DNA of 64,000 nt from Caldicellulosiruptor acetigenus (GCF_026914305.1 NZ_CP113866.1:1243501-1307500); one strand, 5' to 3'. Counted from the stretch's first letter, positions 1-10,547 are shown. The notes: generated by a model from the sequence alone, not told the origin. Numbers and translations: made by a program.

Positions 1-396
1 AAGATTGAAAGAGAGTTTTTTGACATTGATGACTGGTTTGAAGATTTCTTTGCTCCTTTTGAGAAAGGTACAAGATTCATGAGGACTGACATTAAGGAGA
101 CTGAAAATGAGTATATTATAGAAGCAGAGCTTCCAGGGGTCAAAAAAGAGGACATCAAGATAGAGCTTTATGACAACAAACTTACAATAAAGGCAGAGAC
201 AAAGAAAGAAGAAAAAGAAGAGAGAGAAAACTTTATAAGACGAGAAAGAAGATATGGTGCATTTTCCCGAACATTCTATCTTGACAATGTAAAAGAAGAT
301 GGTATCAAAGCAAAATACGAGGACGGAATCTTGAGAATAGTACTTCCAAAAGAAAAACCTTCGAAACCAAATGTAAGAACAATTGATATAGAATAA
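1..396 (+). CDS. Small heat-shock protein Hsp20 (5' end outside window)
   Basis: ATP-independent holdase chaperone of the alpha-crystallin family, which keeps unfolding proteins soluble for ClpB/DnaK. The reading frame is open from base 1; the residues before the first in-window ATG (position 79) are acidic and aromatic (FEDFFAPF), typical of Hsp20 N-terminal arms, so the true start lies upstream. The alpha-crystallin core is visible (ELPGVKKEDIKIELYDNKL, then YGAFSRTFYL), followed by the G-I-L-R-I-V-L motif, a variant of the family's I-x-I/V tail motif. A terminator follows at once, and clpB lies 85 bases downstream, a sensible heat-shock pairing. I saw no CIRCE or CtsR operator in the gap. 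Confidence 0.93.
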   Translation, partial: KIEREFFDIDDWFEDFFAPFEKGTRFMRTDIKETENEYIIEAELPGVKKEDIKIELYDNKLTIKAETKKEEKEERENFIRRERRYGAFSRTFYLDNVKEDGIKAKYEDGILRIVLPKEKPSKPNVRTIDIE

Positions 397-404
397 GCAA
401 GTTC

Positions 405-437
405 TCAGGGAAGGCAAAGACCTTCCCTGATTGTTTT
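405..437 (+). terminator. Intrinsic terminator after hsp20
   Basis: Perfect 10-bp stem (405-414 with 421-430) closing a 6-nt loop, followed by a T-rich tail at 431-437. It lies nine bases past the hsp20 stop codon. Confidence 0.8.
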
Positions 438-480
438 ATACTGTCCTTTATATACTTTTTACGTGAGGTGTTGATTCGAG

Positions 481-3075
481 ATGAATATGGAAAGATTTAC
501 TCAAAGTCTTCAAACAGCTCTTTTAGATGCTCAAAATACAGCTATTGTTTACAAACATCAGGAAATAGGTCCAGAGCATCTTCATTATGCGCTTGTGAAT
601 GAAGATGATAAACTTGTAGCAAAGATTCTCAAAAACATGGGTATTGACACAGAGCTTTATAAAAGAGATATTGAAGAACAACTCAAAAAAATTCCAATGG
701 TATACGGGCCTGGTGCTTCAACAGTATACGTAAGTAGATATGTAAACGAAATTTTAATCAAAGCTGAAGAAGAAGCAAGAAAATTCAAGGATGAGTATAT
801 AAGTGTTGAGCATGTTTATTTAGCTATGATAGACTCAGATACCCCTTCTTCTAAGAGCATATTCAGAAAATATGGAATTACACGCGAAAAATTTTTGCAA
901 CAGCTTTATAAAATTAGAGGAAATCAAAGAATAACAAATCCTAACCCCGAGGAAGTTTATGAGGTTTTAAAAAAGTATGGACGGGACCTTACCGAACTTG
1001 CAAGAAAAGGCAAGCTTGACCCTGTAATTGGAAGAGATGAAGAGATAAGAAGAGTTATTCAAATACTTTCGCGCAGGACAAAAAATAACCCTGTTTTGAT
1101 TGGTGAACCTGGAGTTGGTAAGACTGCTATTGTTGAAGGGCTTGCACAAAGAATTGTAAAAGGAGATGTTCCAGAGGGGCTTAAAGACAAGACAATTTTT
1201 GCTCTTGATTTGGGTGCCCTCATTGCAGGTGCAAAATACAGAGGAGAGTTTGAAGAAAGGCTGAAAGCTGTTTTAAATGAAATCATTGCTTCTGAAGGAA
1301 GAATAATACTTTTTATTGATGAGATACACAACATAGTTGGAGCAGGAAGAGCAGAAGGTGCTATGGATGCAGGAAACCTTTTAAAGCCCATGCTGGCAAG
1401 AGGAGAACTGCATTGTATCGGTGCAACAACAATTGACGAATATAGAAAATATATAGAAAAGGATGCTGCACTTGAGAGAAGATTTCAGCCTGTTTTAGTA
1501 AATCCTCCATCTGTTGAAGATACCATTTCCATTTTGCGAGGGCTTAAAGAGAGATTCGAAATCCATCACGGAGTACGAATCACAGATGATGCTTTAATTG
1601 CAGCAGCAAAGCTTTCGGACAGATATATTTCAGATAGGTTCTTACCTGACAAAGCAATCGACTTGATTGACGAGGCAGCTGCACTTTTGAGAACAGAGAT
1701 AGACTCTATGCCTACAGAACTGGATGAAATTACAAGGAAAATTATGCAGCTGAGGATTGAAAAGAATGTTTTGCAAAAAGAAGAGAACCCGAGTGCAAAA
1801 CAGCGCATAGAGGAGATTGAAAAGGAAATTGCGCAGCTTCAAAGCAGGGCAGATGAGCTTTCAGCTCAATGGGAGTATGAAAAAGAGCTGATAAAAGAGG
1901 TAAGAAGAATCAAAGAAGAGATTGAAAATGTTAAGATTCAAATTGAAGAGGCTGAAAGAAACTATGACCTAAATAGACTTTCTGAGCTGAAATATGGCAA
2001 GCTCATAGAGCTGCAAAAAGCTTTAGATAGAAAACGTCAGGAGTTAGAAAAAATACCACCAGAAAAAAGACTTTTAAAAGAGGAAGTAACAGAAGAGGAG
2101 ATTGCAAAGATTGTATCAAAGTGGACAGGAATTCCTGTTGCAAAGCTTGTAGAGACAGAAAGGCAAAAGATTTTAGAGCTTGACAAAATTTTGCACAGAC
2201 GTGTTGTTGGTCAGGATGAAGCAATTGAAGCTGTGTGCAATGCAATAATGAGAGCACGAGCTGGAATAAAAGACCCGAGAAAACCAATAGGTACCTTCTT
2301 GTTCTTAGGTCCAACTGGTGTTGGTAAAACAGAACTTGCAAGAGCGTTAGCTGAAGCTCTGTTTGACTCTGAAAACAATATGATAAGAATTGACATGACA
2401 GAGTATATGGAAAAACACTCAGTTTCACGCTTGATTGGAGCACCACCAGGATATGTAGGATATGAAGAAGGAGGCCAGCTCACAGAAGCTGTTAGAACAA
2501 AACCTTATTCTGTTGTGCTTTTTGACGAGATAGAAAAAGCTCATAGAGATGTTTTTAATATTCTTCTTCAGATAATGGATGATGGAAGGCTTACTGATTC
2601 TAAGGGCAGAACTGTGGATTTTAAAAATACAATAATAATAATGACCTCTAACTTGGGAAGTGAGTATCTTTTGAATGCCAAAATTTCAAATGGTGAAATA
2701 GATGAAGAGACACGGAAACTAATAGATAGAGAATTAAAATTACATTTTAGACCAGAGTTTTTAAACAGGCTTGACGAGATTATAATCTTCAAACCTCTCA
2801 CAAAAGAGCAGATTATAAAAATTATTGACCTTCGAGTTGCAGAAATCCAGCAGAAGCTAATAGAAAAAGGAATTTCAATAAGGCTGACACAAAGAGCAAA
2901 AGAGTTTGTTATGGAAAATGCCTTTGATGTAAACTTTGGTGCAAGGCCAATAAAAAGGTTCTTGCAAAAAAATGTTGAAACTCTTATAGCAAGAGAGATT
3001 TTAAAAGGTACAATTGTTGAAGGTGACAGTATTGATATAGATATTGAAAATGGAAAGTTTGTTATAGTAAGATAA
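481..3075 (+). CDS. clpB: ATP-dependent disaggregase ClpB
   Basis: Hsp100 AAA+ unfoldase that pulls polypeptides out of aggregates together with DnaK. At 864 aa it has the usual ClpB length. In order: Clp N-domain repeats (residues about 1-145), first AAA+ module with Walker A GEPGVGKT near residue 208, a long charged coiled-coil middle domain (about 400-530) that separates ClpB from ClpC and ClpA, and a second AAA+ module with Walker A GPTGVGKT near 610. The ATG start is followed by [18 protein letters not shown], typical of the family. The gene stands alone between hsp20 and a strong terminator. Confidence 0.97.
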   Translation: MNMERFTQSLQTALLDAQNTAIVYKHQEIGPEHLHYALVNEDDKLVAKILKNMGIDTELYKRDIEEQLKKIPMVYGPGASTVYVSRYVNEILIKAEEEARKFKDEYISVEHVYLAMIDSDTPSSKSIFRKYGITREKFLQQLYKIRGNQRITNPNPEEVYEVLKKYGRDLTELARKGKLDPVIGRDEEIRRVIQILSRRTKNNPVLIGEPGVGKTAIVEGLAQRIVKGDVPEGLKDKTIFALDLGALIAGAKYRGEFEERLKAVLNEIIASEGRIILFIDEIHNIVGAGRAEGAMDAGNLLKPMLARGELHCIGATTIDEYRKYIEKDAALERRFQPVLVNPPSVEDTISILRGLKERFEIHHGVRITDDALIAAAKLSDRYISDRFLPDKAIDLIDEAAALLRTEIDSMPTELDEITRKIMQLRIEKNVLQKEENPSAKQRIEEIEKEIAQLQSRADELSAQWEYEKELIKEVRRIKEEIENVKIQIEEAERNYDLNRLSELKYGKLIELQKALDRKRQELEKIPPEKRLLKEEVTEEEIAKIVSKWTGIPVAKLVETERQKILELDKILHRRVVGQDEAIEAVCNAIMRARAGIKDPRKPIGTFLFLGPTGVGKTELARALAEALFDSENNMIRIDMTEYMEKHSVSRLIGAPPGYVGYEEGGQLTEAVRTKPYSVVLFDEIEKAHRDVFNILLQIMDDGRLTDSKGRTVDFKNTIIIMTSNLGSEYLLNAKISNGEIDEETRKLIDRELKLHFRPEFLNRLDEIIIFKPLTKEQIIKIIDLRVAEIQQKLIEKGISIRLTQRAKEFVMENAFDVNFGARPIKRFLQKNVETLIAREILKGTIVEGDSIDIDIENGKFVIVR

Positions 3076-3077
3076 AG

Positions 3078-3121
3078 CCATGTCAAACATTTTGTGAGGT
3101 TTGACATGGTCTTTTTTTTTA
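3078..3121 (+). terminator. Intrinsic terminator after clpB
   Basis: An 11-bp perfect stem (3078-3088 with 3099-3109) followed by a run of nine T residues. It begins just after the clpB stop. Confidence 0.9.
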
Positions 3122-3130
3122 GTTTTTTGC

Positions 3131-3159
3131 TTGAAAAAGATAAGATATTAAAATATAAT
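3131..3159 (+). promoter_or_regulatory. Sigma-A-type promoter of the paaK-ior operon
   Basis: TTGAAA (3131-3136), 17-base spacer, TATAAT (3154-3159). It sits just after the clpB terminator, leaving a leader of about 60 nt before paaK. Confidence 0.7.
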
Positions 3160-3228
3160 ACTTAATAAGTTTGTGGTTTTTGCATACTTGAATTTATACA
3201 TAAAAGGTAGGAAGGATGGTAGGTCGGG

Positions 3229-4530
3229 ATGATATGGTCTGAATATGAAAAACTCAATAGAAAACAGTATGAAGAACTGCAGCTTGAAAGACTCAAAAGA
3301 ACGGTAGAAAGGGTTTATGAAAATGTTCCTTTTTACCGCAAAAAATTTGATGAGATAGGAGTAAAACCACATCACATCAAGACTTTAAAAGATATTCGTC
3401 TTCTTCCATTCACAACTAAGGATGACCTGAGAGAAAATTATCCGTACGGTCTTTTTACCGTTCCTCTTTCAAAAATTGTTAGAATTCACGCTTCCTCAGG
3501 CACAACAGGTAAGCCCACAGTTGTAGGATATACAAAACATGACATGGAAGTGTGGACAGAGGTTGTTGCAAGAATAGTCACAGCAGCAGGTGTCAGAGAA
3601 CATGATATTGCTCAGATTGCCTTTGGTTACGGACTTTTTACTGGTGCGTTTGGGCTTCACCAGGGTTTGGAAAGGGTTGGTGCTACAGTAATTCCAATTT
3701 CAAGTGGCAATACTGAAAAGCAGCTTATGGTTATGCAGGATTTTGGAGCTACAGTTTTGGTATGTACACCATCTTATGCACTTTACATGGACGAGGTTGC
3801 AAGCGAGCTTGGCATCGATAAGTCAAAGATAAAACTAAGATTGGGTCTTTTTGGTGCAGAAGCTTCAACAGTTGAGATGAGAAGAGAGATTGAAAAGAAG
3901 TGGGGACTTTTTGCAACAGAGAATTATGGCCTTTCAGAAATAATTGGACCAGGAGTTTCTGGTGAATGTGAATATAGAGAAGGATTACATATAAATGAAG
4001 ACCATTTCTATCCTGAGATAATAAAGCCCGACACAGGAGAGGTTCTTGAAGAAGGAGAAACAGGAGAGCTTGTATTGACAACCATTACAAAAGAAGGTAT
4101 GCCTCTTATAAGATACAGAACAAGGGATATCACCTCACTTATATATGAGCCCTGCAAGTGCGGAAGGACAAATGTGAGAATGACATCTGTTAAAGGAAGA
4201 ACAGATGATATGCTAATAATCCGAGGTGTCAATGTATTTCCCTCTCAGATAGAAAGTGTTCTAATGGGAATTGAAGGTATAGGTCCTCACTATCAACTTG
4301 TTGTCACAAAGAAAGGATATTTGGATGATTTAGAAGTTCATGTAGAGCTTGTTGATGGAAAACTTTTGGAAAGATATGCTGAACTTGAGAAATTAGAAAA
4401 CAAGATAAAGCACAGGATATTTACTGTATTGGGATTAAATGTTAAGGTAAAACTTGTTGAACCAAAAACTCTTGAAAGAACTACTGGAAAGGCAAAAAGA
4501 GTAATTGATTTGAGAAATAAAACCAATTGA
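3229..4530 (+). CDS. paaK: Phenylacetate-CoA ligase (first paralogue)
   Basis: AMP-forming aryl-acid CoA ligase of the ANL superfamily, 433 aa. The adenylation motif SSGTTGKPT is near residue 90, with [10 protein letters not shown] and the C-terminal [13 protein letters not shown] motif, all typical of PaaK. CxC-type cysteines (EPCKCGRT) are also present. It heads an operon with iorA, iorB and a second PaaK. The grouping suggests it handles aryl-acetyl-CoA made from aromatic amino acids by Ior, perhaps in the acid-releasing, ATP-yielding direction; that direction is inference. ATG chosen; the ribosome-binding site is only moderate. Confidence 0.9.
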   Translation: MIWSEYEKLNRKQYEELQLERLKRTVERVYENVPFYRKKFDEIGVKPHHIKTLKDIRLLPFTTKDDLRENYPYGLFTVPLSKIVRIHASSGTTGKPTVVGYTKHDMEVWTEVVARIVTAAGVREHDIAQIAFGYGLFTGAFGLHQGLERVGATVIPISSGNTEKQLMVMQDFGATVLVCTPSYALYMDEVASELGIDKSKIKLRLGLFGAEASTVEMRREIEKKWGLFATENYGLSEIIGPGVSGECEYREGLHINEDHFYPEIIKPDTGEVLEEGETGELVLTTITKEGMPLIRYRTRDITSLIYEPCKCGRTNVRMTSVKGRTDDMLIIRGVNVFPSQIESVLMGIEGIGPHYQLVVTKKGYLDDLEVHVELVDGKLLERYAELEKLENKIKHRIFTVLGLNVKVKLVEPKTLERTTGKAKRVIDLRNKTN

Positions 4531-4552
4531 AAGTAATGGAGGCTGAGATAAA

Positions 4553-6289
4553 TTGAAAAAGCTTTTGCTTGGAAATTTTGCTGTTGCCAGAGGATGTTAT
4601 GAAGCAGGAGTTAAGGTTGCAACAGCTTACCCTGGCACACCTTCAACAGAGATTACAGAGGCAATAGCCCAGTATGATGAAATCTATTGTGAATGGGCGC
4701 CAAACGAGAAGGTAGCGCTTGAAGTTGCAATTGGTGCGTCTATTTATGGCAAGCGTGCCATCTGTTCAATGAAACATGTAGGCTTGAATGTGGCAGCAGA
4801 CCCTCTTTTTACTGCATCTTATACAGGAGTAAATGCCGGGCTTTTGATAGCTGTTGCGGACGACCCAGGCATGCATTCGTCCCAAAACGAGCAAGATACC
4901 AGAAATATAGCAAAAGCAGCCAAAGTGCCTGTATTAGAGCCATCTGATAGTCAGGAATGTATTGATTTTGTCAAGATTGGTTTTGAGATAAGCGAAAAGT
5001 TTGATACTCCTGTAATTTTGCGTCTTACCACAAGAGTTGCTCATTCTCAATCTGTTGTAGAAGAAGGACAGCGAGAAGAAGTATTGTTTGAATACAAAAA
5101 AGATATACAAAAGTATGTCATGATGCCTGCAATGGCCCGTCCACGCCATGAATTTGTAGAAAAAAGATTAAAAAGATTAAAAGAATTTTCAGAGACAATT
5201 GAAATCAACAAGATTGAACAAGGAACACAGAAAATGGCTTTCATTGCCTCAGGAATAGCTTACCAGTATGTCAAAGAAGCTTATCCTGATGCATGGGTTT
5301 TGAAACTTGGCATGGTTTGGCCACTTCCAGAAAGACTAATAAAAGATTTTTGTTCTCAATTTGAAAAGGTGTATGTGGTGGAAGAGCTTGACCCATTTTT
5401 GGAAGAGAACATAAAAGCGATGGGGATAAACAATATTGTAGGAAAAGAAATTTTTAAATTGACAGGAGAATATTCGCCATCATTTATAAAAAAGGCAGTG
5501 GAGAACAAAGAAATTGAACTTCCATACAAAGTAGAACAAAAGCTTGCACCAAGGCTTCCTGTGCTCTGTCCTGGGTGTCCCCACAGAGGAATTTTTTATG
5601 TTTTAAGCAGGCTAAAAGATGTTATCATCACAGGGGATATTGGATGTTACACTTTAGGGGCACTATCTCCTTTTAATGCAATGGACAGTTGCGTTTGCAT
5701 GGGTGCAAGTATTGGAATGGCGCACGGAATATCAAATGCATCAGATAAAAAGCAAAAAGTTATCGCAGTGATTGGAGATTCTACCTTTGTTCACTCAGGA
5801 ATAACAGGTATTGTTGATGCTGTGTACAATGGCTCTGACATACTTGTTATGATTTTGGACAACTCAACAACTGGAATGACAGGACACCAAGACCATCCTG
5901 CAACAGGGTATACAATAAAAGGAGAGCAGACTTATAAACTCGACTTAGCAGCTCTTTGCAAAGTTTTGGGATGTTCGGTGGTAGAAGAGATAAATCCTTA
6001 TAAAATAAATGAGAATTTAGAGAAAATAAGAAAGCTTTTAGACATTTCAGGTGTGAAGGTTGTGATTGCAAAAGCGCCTTGCAGGCTTCATCGAAGATAT
6101 AAGTTTTCTATTTCAAAAAGGTATGTTGATTTTGAAAAATGTAAAAATTGCAAAGTGTGCTTGAGCTTGGGCTGTCCTGCAATATCAATAAAAGAGAAAC
6201 CTACCATTGATGAAAATTTGTGTCTTGCGTGCGGTATGTGTGAGGATGTATGTAAATTTGGCGCAATTTCAAGTCAAAAGGAGCAGTGA
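4553..6289 (+). CDS. iorA: Indolepyruvate:ferredoxin oxidoreductase, alpha subunit
   Basis: Oxidatively decarboxylates aryl-pyruvates (indolepyruvate, phenylpyruvate) to aryl-acetyl-CoA and reduced ferredoxin; thiamine diphosphate enzyme, acts with IorB. At 578 aa it has the family length. An N-terminal pyrimidine-binding domain contains AYPGTPSTEITEA, a TPP-binding domain includes the GDIGCYTLG region, and a C-terminal ferredoxin domain has two cysteine sets (C-x2-C-x2-C-x4-C-P and C-x2-C-x2-C-x3-C) for [4Fe-4S] clusters. The start is TTG, chosen for the GGAGG sequence about 10 bases upstream. It lies four bases before iorB. Confidence 0.95.
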   Translation: MKKLLLGNFAVARGCYEAGVKVATAYPGTPSTEITEAIAQYDEIYCEWAPNEKVALEVAIGASIYGKRAICSMKHVGLNVAADPLFTASYTGVNAGLLIAVADDPGMHSSQNEQDTRNIAKAAKVPVLEPSDSQECIDFVKIGFEISEKFDTPVILRLTTRVAHSQSVVEEGQREEVLFEYKKDIQKYVMMPAMARPRHEFVEKRLKRLKEFSETIEINKIEQGTQKMAFIASGIAYQYVKEAYPDAWVLKLGMVWPLPERLIKDFCSQFEKVYVVEELDPFLEENIKAMGINNIVGKEIFKLTGEYSPSFIKKAVENKEIELPYKVEQKLAPRLPVLCPGCPHRGIFYVLSRLKDVIITGDIGCYTLGALSPFNAMDSCVCMGASIGMAHGISNASDKKQKVIAVIGDSTFVHSGITGIVDAVYNGSDILVMILDNSTTGMTGHQDHPATGYTIKGEQTYKLDLAALCKVLGCSVVEEINPYKINENLEKIRKLLDISGVKVVIAKAPCRLHRRYKFSISKRYVDFEKCKNCKVCLSLGCPAISIKEKPTIDENLCLACGMCEDVCKFGAISSQKEQ

Positions 6290-6293
6290 TTGC

Positions 6294-6887
6294 ATGAAAA
6301 GAGGACTTAATATTTTAGTTGTTGGTGTGGGTGGTCAGGGCAATATCCTGTTTAGCAAAATATTAGGAGAAGTTTTGTTAAATTCAGGCTATGATGTTAA
6401 GATTTCTGAAGTTCATGGTATGGCACAAAGAGGTGGAAGTGTGGTTACATATGTTAAGGCGGCTGAAAAGGTCTTCTCGCCTCTTGTTGATATTGCACAA
6501 GCAGACTTCATTTTAGCGTTTGAAAAGTTAGAAGCACTCAGATGGCTTGGATATCTCAAAAAAGAGGGAACTTTAATATACTCTGACTATGAAATTCCTC
6601 CTGTTAGTGTAATAACAGGTGCATATGAATATCCTGATGTGGAAGGAATCTTGCAAGAGATTGGTGTGAGGGCTTACAAGATTGAGGTAAAAAAGCTACT
6701 TTCTTCTCTGGGAAATTCAAGGGTTCAAAACACCTTGATGCTGGGATTTTTTAGCAGGTTTTTGGATATAGATGAGGCTTTATTTAAAAAGTCTATAGAG
6801 AGGAATGTAAAAAAAGAGTTTATTGAAATTAATTTAAAAGCATTTGAGCTTGGTAGAAGAATAGAAATGTGTGAGGTGGAAAAGTGA
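6294..6887 (+). CDS. iorB: Indolepyruvate:ferredoxin oxidoreductase, beta subunit
   Basis: Gamma-type (pyruvate ferredoxin oxidoreductase gamma-domain) partner of IorA. The product starts [17 protein letters not shown], which is the family N-terminus with the GxGGQG motif; [10 protein letters not shown] follows. I placed the start at ATG 6294 because it has AAAAGGAG just upstream; the frame stays open further 5' but that stretch overlaps iorA and looks non-coding. This gives 197 aa, normal for IorB. The stop overlaps the start of the second paaK, so translation is probably coupled. Confidence 0.93.
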   Translation: MKRGLNILVVGVGGQGNILFSKILGEVLLNSGYDVKISEVHGMAQRGGSVVTYVKAAEKVFSPLVDIAQADFILAFEKLEALRWLGYLKKEGTLIYSDYEIPPVSVITGAYEYPDVEGILQEIGVRAYKIEVKKLLSSLGNSRVQNTLMLGFFSRFLDIDEALFKKSIERNVKKEFIEINLKAFELGRRIEMCEVEK

Positions 6888-8191
6888 AGATGAGATATTG
6901 GGATGAACATATGGAGTGCATGGACAGAAGTACTTTGCAAGAGATTCAGCTTAAAAGACTTGTTGAAACTGTGAAAAGAGTATATACCAGTGTGCCGTAT
7001 TACAGGAAAAAGATGCAAGAGCGTGGCATTATTCCTGAAGACATAAAGAACTTGGACGACCTAAAAAAACTTCCATTTACTACAAAACAGGACTTGCGTG
7101 ATAACTATCCGTATGGGCTTTTTGCAGTACCTTTGAGCGAAATTGTAAGAATTCATGCTTCTTCTGGAACAACAGGCAAACCTACTGTTGTCGGATACAC
7201 AAAACATGATATTGGTATTTGGTCTGAGGTTATGGCAAGGACACTTGTGGCAGCTGGAGCAGACAAACATTCGTTTGTCCAGATAGCATATGGCTATGGT
7301 CTTTTCACAGGTGGGCTTGGTGTTCACTACGGGGCAGAGCGGATTGGTGCATCAGTAATACCAATTTCATCTGGAAATACGAGAAGACAGATACAGATTA
7401 TGGTGGATTTTGGAACAACAGTTTTGGCTTGCACACCTTCATATGCTCTCTATCTTGCTGAGACTATGGAAGAGATGGGAATTGACAAATCTCAGCTTAA
7501 GCTAAAGTCAGGGGTATTTGGTGCAGAGCCGTGGTCGGAAAACATGCGAAAAGAAATAGAATCAAAATTGAATATCAAGGCATACGATATATACGGTCTT
7601 TCAGAAATAATTGGACCCGGGGTTTCGTTTGAATGTGAATATCAGTGTGGAATGCATATAAATGAAGACCATTTCTTACCAGAAATAATCAATCCAGAAA
7701 CAGGTGAGGTTTTAGGCGAGGGAGAATATGGTGAGCTTGTATTTACCACAATTACAAAAGAAGGACTTCCGCTTATAAGATACAGAACACGAGACATAAC
7801 TGCTCTTCACTATGATAGGTGCAAGTGCGGAAGAACATTAGTAAGGATGGAAAAGGTAATTGGTAGAACAGATGATATGATAATTATTCGAGGTGTCAAT
7901 GTCTTCCCATCTCAGATAGAAAGCGTCCTGCTTGAGATGGGTGAAGTCGAGCCACATTATCAGCTGATTGTGGACAGGGTTAACAATCTTGATGTTCTTG
8001 AGGTTTTGGTAGAAGTTTCTGAAAGAATGTTTTCTGATGAGGTCAAGAAGCTTGAGCAGCTTGAGAAGAAAATAACAAAGGCTATTGAAGAGACTCTTGG
8101 AATTTCTGTAAAGGTTCGACTTGTTGAACCAAAGACAATTGAAAGAAGTGAAGGGAAGGCCAAAAGAGTTATTGACAAGAGAAAAATATAA
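6884..8191 (+). CDS. paaK: Phenylacetate-CoA ligase (second paralogue)
   Basis: A second AMP-forming aryl-CoA ligase of 435 aa, closely similar to the product at 3229 along its length (same [17 protein letters not shown] core, [24 protein letters not shown]). The GTG start overlaps the iorB stop; ATG 6890 in the same frame is also possible. Flanking iorAB with two ligases suggests different aryl substrates or directions, but the sequence alone cannot say which. Confidence 0.9.
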   Translation: MKMRYWDEHMECMDRSTLQEIQLKRLVETVKRVYTSVPYYRKKMQERGIIPEDIKNLDDLKKLPFTTKQDLRDNYPYGLFAVPLSEIVRIHASSGTTGKPTVVGYTKHDIGIWSEVMARTLVAAGADKHSFVQIAYGYGLFTGGLGVHYGAERIGASVIPISSGNTRRQIQIMVDFGTTVLACTPSYALYLAETMEEMGIDKSQLKLKSGVFGAEPWSENMRKEIESKLNIKAYDIYGLSEIIGPGVSFECEYQCGMHINEDHFLPEIINPETGEVLGEGEYGELVFTTITKEGLPLIRYRTRDITALHYDRCKCGRTLVRMEKVIGRTDDMIIIRGVNVFPSQIESVLLEMGEVEPHYQLIVDRVNNLDVLEVLVEVSERMFSDEVKKLEQLEKKITKAIEETLGISVKVRLVEPKTIERSEGKAKRVIDKRKI

Positions 8192-8257
8192 TTAAAAAAA
8201 TTGGGTATCTATATAATAGGTAAAGTGGTAAGTTTGTGATTGTAGGAGGTAATTAGG

Positions 8258-8689
8258 ATGTTTGTAAAGCAAATTTCAGTTTTTTTGGAAAACAAATCAG
8301 GCAGGCTTGCAGAAGTGACAGGGATATTAGGTAAGCACGATATAGACATCTCAGCTTTGTCAATTGCTGATACAACCGATTTTGGTATCTTGAGGCTTAT
8401 TGTTAACAAGCCTGATTTAGCCTTGCAGGTTTTAAAAGAAAATGGGTTTACAGTTTCAGCAACAGATGTAATTGCCATTGCTGTGGAAGACAAACCAGGA
8501 GGGCTTGCAAAGGTTCTTGAAATACTCTACAAAAAAGACATAGGGATAGAGTACATGTACGCTTTTGTTGGTAAGCTTAGTGACCAGGCTCTTGTTATAC
8601 TAAAAGTAGAGAAAGCTGATGAGGCAATTGAAGTGCTAAAAGAAAACAATGTAAAAATACTTCCAGCTGAAGAGGTATATGCATTGTAA
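8258..8689 (+). CDS. Tandem ACT-domain protein
   Basis: A 143-aa protein of two ACT domains, the small ligand-binding fold that usually senses amino acids. The first (residues about 1-65) starts [19 protein letters not shown] and the second (about 70-140) has [16 protein letters not shown]; both carry the usual N/D-x-x-G-x-L turn. There is no catalytic domain. AGGAGG precedes the ATG. Its place at the end of the paaK-ior operon suggests it reports aromatic amino acid levels; that is inference. A hairpin terminator follows. Confidence 0.85.
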   Translation: MFVKQISVFLENKSGRLAEVTGILGKHDIDISALSIADTTDFGILRLIVNKPDLALQVLKENGFTVSATDVIAIAVEDKPGGLAKVLEILYKKDIGIEYMYAFVGKLSDQALVILKVEKADEAIEVLKENNVKILPAEEVYAL

Positions 8690-8716
8690 TAATTTAATTC
8701 TATTAATTATTAAGAT

Positions 8717-8756
8717 GACGGGGAGGAAAGTTTTGGCTTTCCTCCCCGTCTTGTCA
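8717..8756. terminator. Bidirectional hairpin terminator
   Basis: A 14-bp GC-rich perfect stem (8717-8730 with 8737-8750) with a 6-nt loop, between the convergent ACT-protein and spore-protein genes. The flanking T runs are weak, so the efficiency is uncertain. Confidence 0.7.
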
Positions 8757-8951
8757 TTGCTGATTTTTTGCCCTGTTTTGATAGTCCTGTATCATCTTTT
8801 TGACCATATATCCACCGACAGTTCCAGCTTGTTTTGCAGTGATATTAGGATTGTAGTTGTCAAGAGTTACACCAACTTCGCTGGCAGTTTCCTGTTTTAA
8901 TTTGTCAAGCTGAGGTGCTGCCTCTGGAACAAGTCTCTTTCTTCTTGGCAT
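8754..8951 (-). CDS. Small acid-soluble spore protein, alpha/beta type
   Basis: DNA-coating protein of dormant spores, 65 aa. The family core is clear: LVPEAAPQLDKLKQETASE, then VGVTLD, and AGTVGGYMVKKMIQDY near the C-terminus with the conserved G-x-V-G-G. In most relatives the germination protease cuts at E-I/F-A; here residues 21-23 read E-T-A. A good ribosome site (GGGAGG) precedes the ATG on the minus strand. I did not find a convincing sigma-G promoter. Confidence 0.9.
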   Translation of the reverse strand: MPRRKRLVPEAAPQLDKLKQETASEVGVTLDNYNPNITAKQAGTVGGYMVKKMIQDYQNRAKNQQ

Positions 8952-9068
8952 TTTAGTTTTCCTCCCTTTTTGTTGAAGAAGATTTTTGTTTCTGCTTTCA
9001 ATAAAGAAGTGTGCACCAAGTATTAAAGAAATATTAAGAAAAAAATGGGAGACTTTAAGATATTATAA

Positions 9069-9104
9069 TTTGACAAATAAAATGCTATAATAAAGCTTGT
9101 CAAA
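9069..9104. repeat. Inverted repeat upstream of miaB
   Basis: TTTGACAA (9069-9076) and its exact reverse complement TTGTCAAA (9097-9104), 20 bases apart, flank a TATAAT (9086-9091). The left arm contains TTGACA but is only 10 bases from TATAAT, too close for a normal promoter pair. It could be an operator or a chance match. Confidence 0.35.
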
Positions 9105-9128
9105 TAAAAAGTTTTGAGGGGGATAAAA

Positions 9129-10544
9129 TTGGAAAACAAAGGCATTTATTATATAGATTTTGGAACACAGGCACGGTTTGTTGAAGAGATTGAAAAAATG
9201 AATACAGAGTATTACCTTGCAAATGGCAAAAATAAGAAATATCACATTGTGACATATGGCTGTCAGATGAACGTTCATGATTCTGAAAAATTAGCTGGAA
9301 TGCTCAATGCAATGGGATACATTGAAACTGAAAACATCCAAGAAGCTGACTTGATAATATTTAACACGTGTAGCGTACGAGAACATGCAGAGTCAAGAGT
9401 ATATGGAAATATTGGACCTTTAAAGAGATTAAAGGACAAAAAGCCTGATTTGATAATTGGTGTGTGCGGATGTATGCCACAGCAGGTTGAAGTTGCGCAA
9501 AAACTTGCAAAATTGTTCCCATTTCTGGATATAATATTTGGCACAAAAAGTCTTCATAAATTTCCGCAGCTTCTTTACACTGCTATTACTGAGAAAAAAA
9601 CCGTTATTGACGTTTCGGAAGATGAGGATGTGGTTGTTGAGGGAATTCCAACTGCAAGAAGGCAAGGAGTTAGCGCGTTTGTCAATATAATTTATGGATG
9701 TAACAACTTTTGCTCTTATTGCATAGTTCCATATGTCAGAGGAAGAGAAAGAAGCAGGCGACCTGAAGAGATTATCTATGAAATTGAACAGCTTGCTCAA
9801 AATGGAGTAAAAGAAGTTACTCTTTTGGGGCAAAATGTTAATTCATATGGAAAAGACTTAGGAAATGGTATCACTTTCCCGAAGCTACTTGAAAAGGTAA
9901 ATGAAATAGAAGGAATTGAGAGGATTAGATTTGTAACTTCTCATCCCAAGGATTTGTCAGACGAGCTTATTGTGGCTATGAGGGATTTGGAGAAGGTCTG
10001 TGAACATATACATCTGCCAGTTCAGTCAGGGTCAACAAGGATATTGAAGGCTATGAACAGGCACTATACAAAAGAAGACTATCTTAGACTTGTTGAAAAG
10101 CTTAAAACAAATATTCCTGATATAGCAATTACTACTGACATTATTGTAGGTTTTCCGGGAGAGACGGATGAAGATTTTGAAGATACCCTTGATGTGTGCA
10201 GAAAGGTAGAGTTTGACTCTGCATATACATTTATCTATTCGAAAAGAAGAGGAACACCAGCTGAAAAAATGCCCAATCAAGTTCCAGATGATATAAAACA
10301 CCAAAGATTTCAACAGCTTGTAAAACTTGTTGAAGAGATAGCTTTGAAAAAGAACAGGCAAATGCTTGGCAAAACGTATGAAATTCTTATTGACGGTCGT
10401 TCTAAAAGAAATAACTTGCTTGTTGGAAGAACAAGAACAAACAAGGTTGTCAATGTGAAGTGTCCTGAGGAGTTTATGTTTAAGTTTGTCAATGTAAAGA
10501 TTTTAGAAGCTGCAGAGCATTGGCTATACGGCGAGGTGATTTAG
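9129..10544 (+). CDS. miaB: tRNA-2-methylthio-N6-dimethylallyladenosine synthase
   Basis: Radical-SAM methylthiotransferase that adds the 2-methylthio group to i6A37 in tRNA, after MiaA. About 471 aa. Domains in order: UPF0004 N-domain with three cluster cysteines (TYGCQMN, NTCSVRE, VCGCMPQ), radical-SAM CxxxCxxC (YGCNNFCSYCIVPYVRG), and a C-terminal TRAM RNA-binding domain. The start is TTG 9129, chosen because GAGGGGG lies 7 bases upstream; a TTG at 9114 in frame lies inside that site. First gene of miaB-mutS-mutL-miaA-hfq. Confidence 0.95.
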   Translation: MENKGIYYIDFGTQARFVEEIEKMNTEYYLANGKNKKYHIVTYGCQMNVHDSEKLAGMLNAMGYIETENIQEADLIIFNTCSVREHAESRVYGNIGPLKRLKDKKPDLIIGVCGCMPQQVEVAQKLAKLFPFLDIIFGTKSLHKFPQLLYTAITEKKTVIDVSEDEDVVVEGIPTARRQGVSAFVNIIYGCNNFCSYCIVPYVRGRERSRRPEEIIYEIEQLAQNGVKEVTLLGQNVNSYGKDLGNGITFPKLLEKVNEIEGIERIRFVTSHPKDLSDELIVAMRDLEKVCEHIHLPVQSGSTRILKAMNRHYTKEDYLRLVEKLKTNIPDIAITTDIIVGFPGETDEDFEDTLDVCRKVEFDSAYTFIYSKRRGTPAEKMPNQVPDDIKHQRFQQLVKLVEEIALKKNRQMLGKTYEILIDGRSKRNNLLVGRTRTNKVVNVKCPEEFMFKFVNVKILEAAEHWLYGEVI

Positions 10545-10547
10545 ATT

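Noticed and set aside
1059..1391. Long antisense open frames inside clpB, and similar frames opposite mutS, mutL, purL and others.
   Set aside because: They mirror strongly conserved genes, lack ribosome sites and encode no recognisable domains.
6207..6293. Longer N-terminus for iorB.
   Set aside because: It would overlap the iorA ferredoxin domain by over 80 bases; the family N-terminus and the ribosome site both point to ATG 6294.
8754..9060. Sigma-G promoter for the spore protein gene.
   Set aside because: No pair close to TGAATA and CATACTA at proper spacing on the minus strand.
9070..9091. TTGACA...TATAAT as the miaB promoter.
   Set aside because: Only 10 bases separate the two elements, too short for sigma-A; reported as an inverted repeat.
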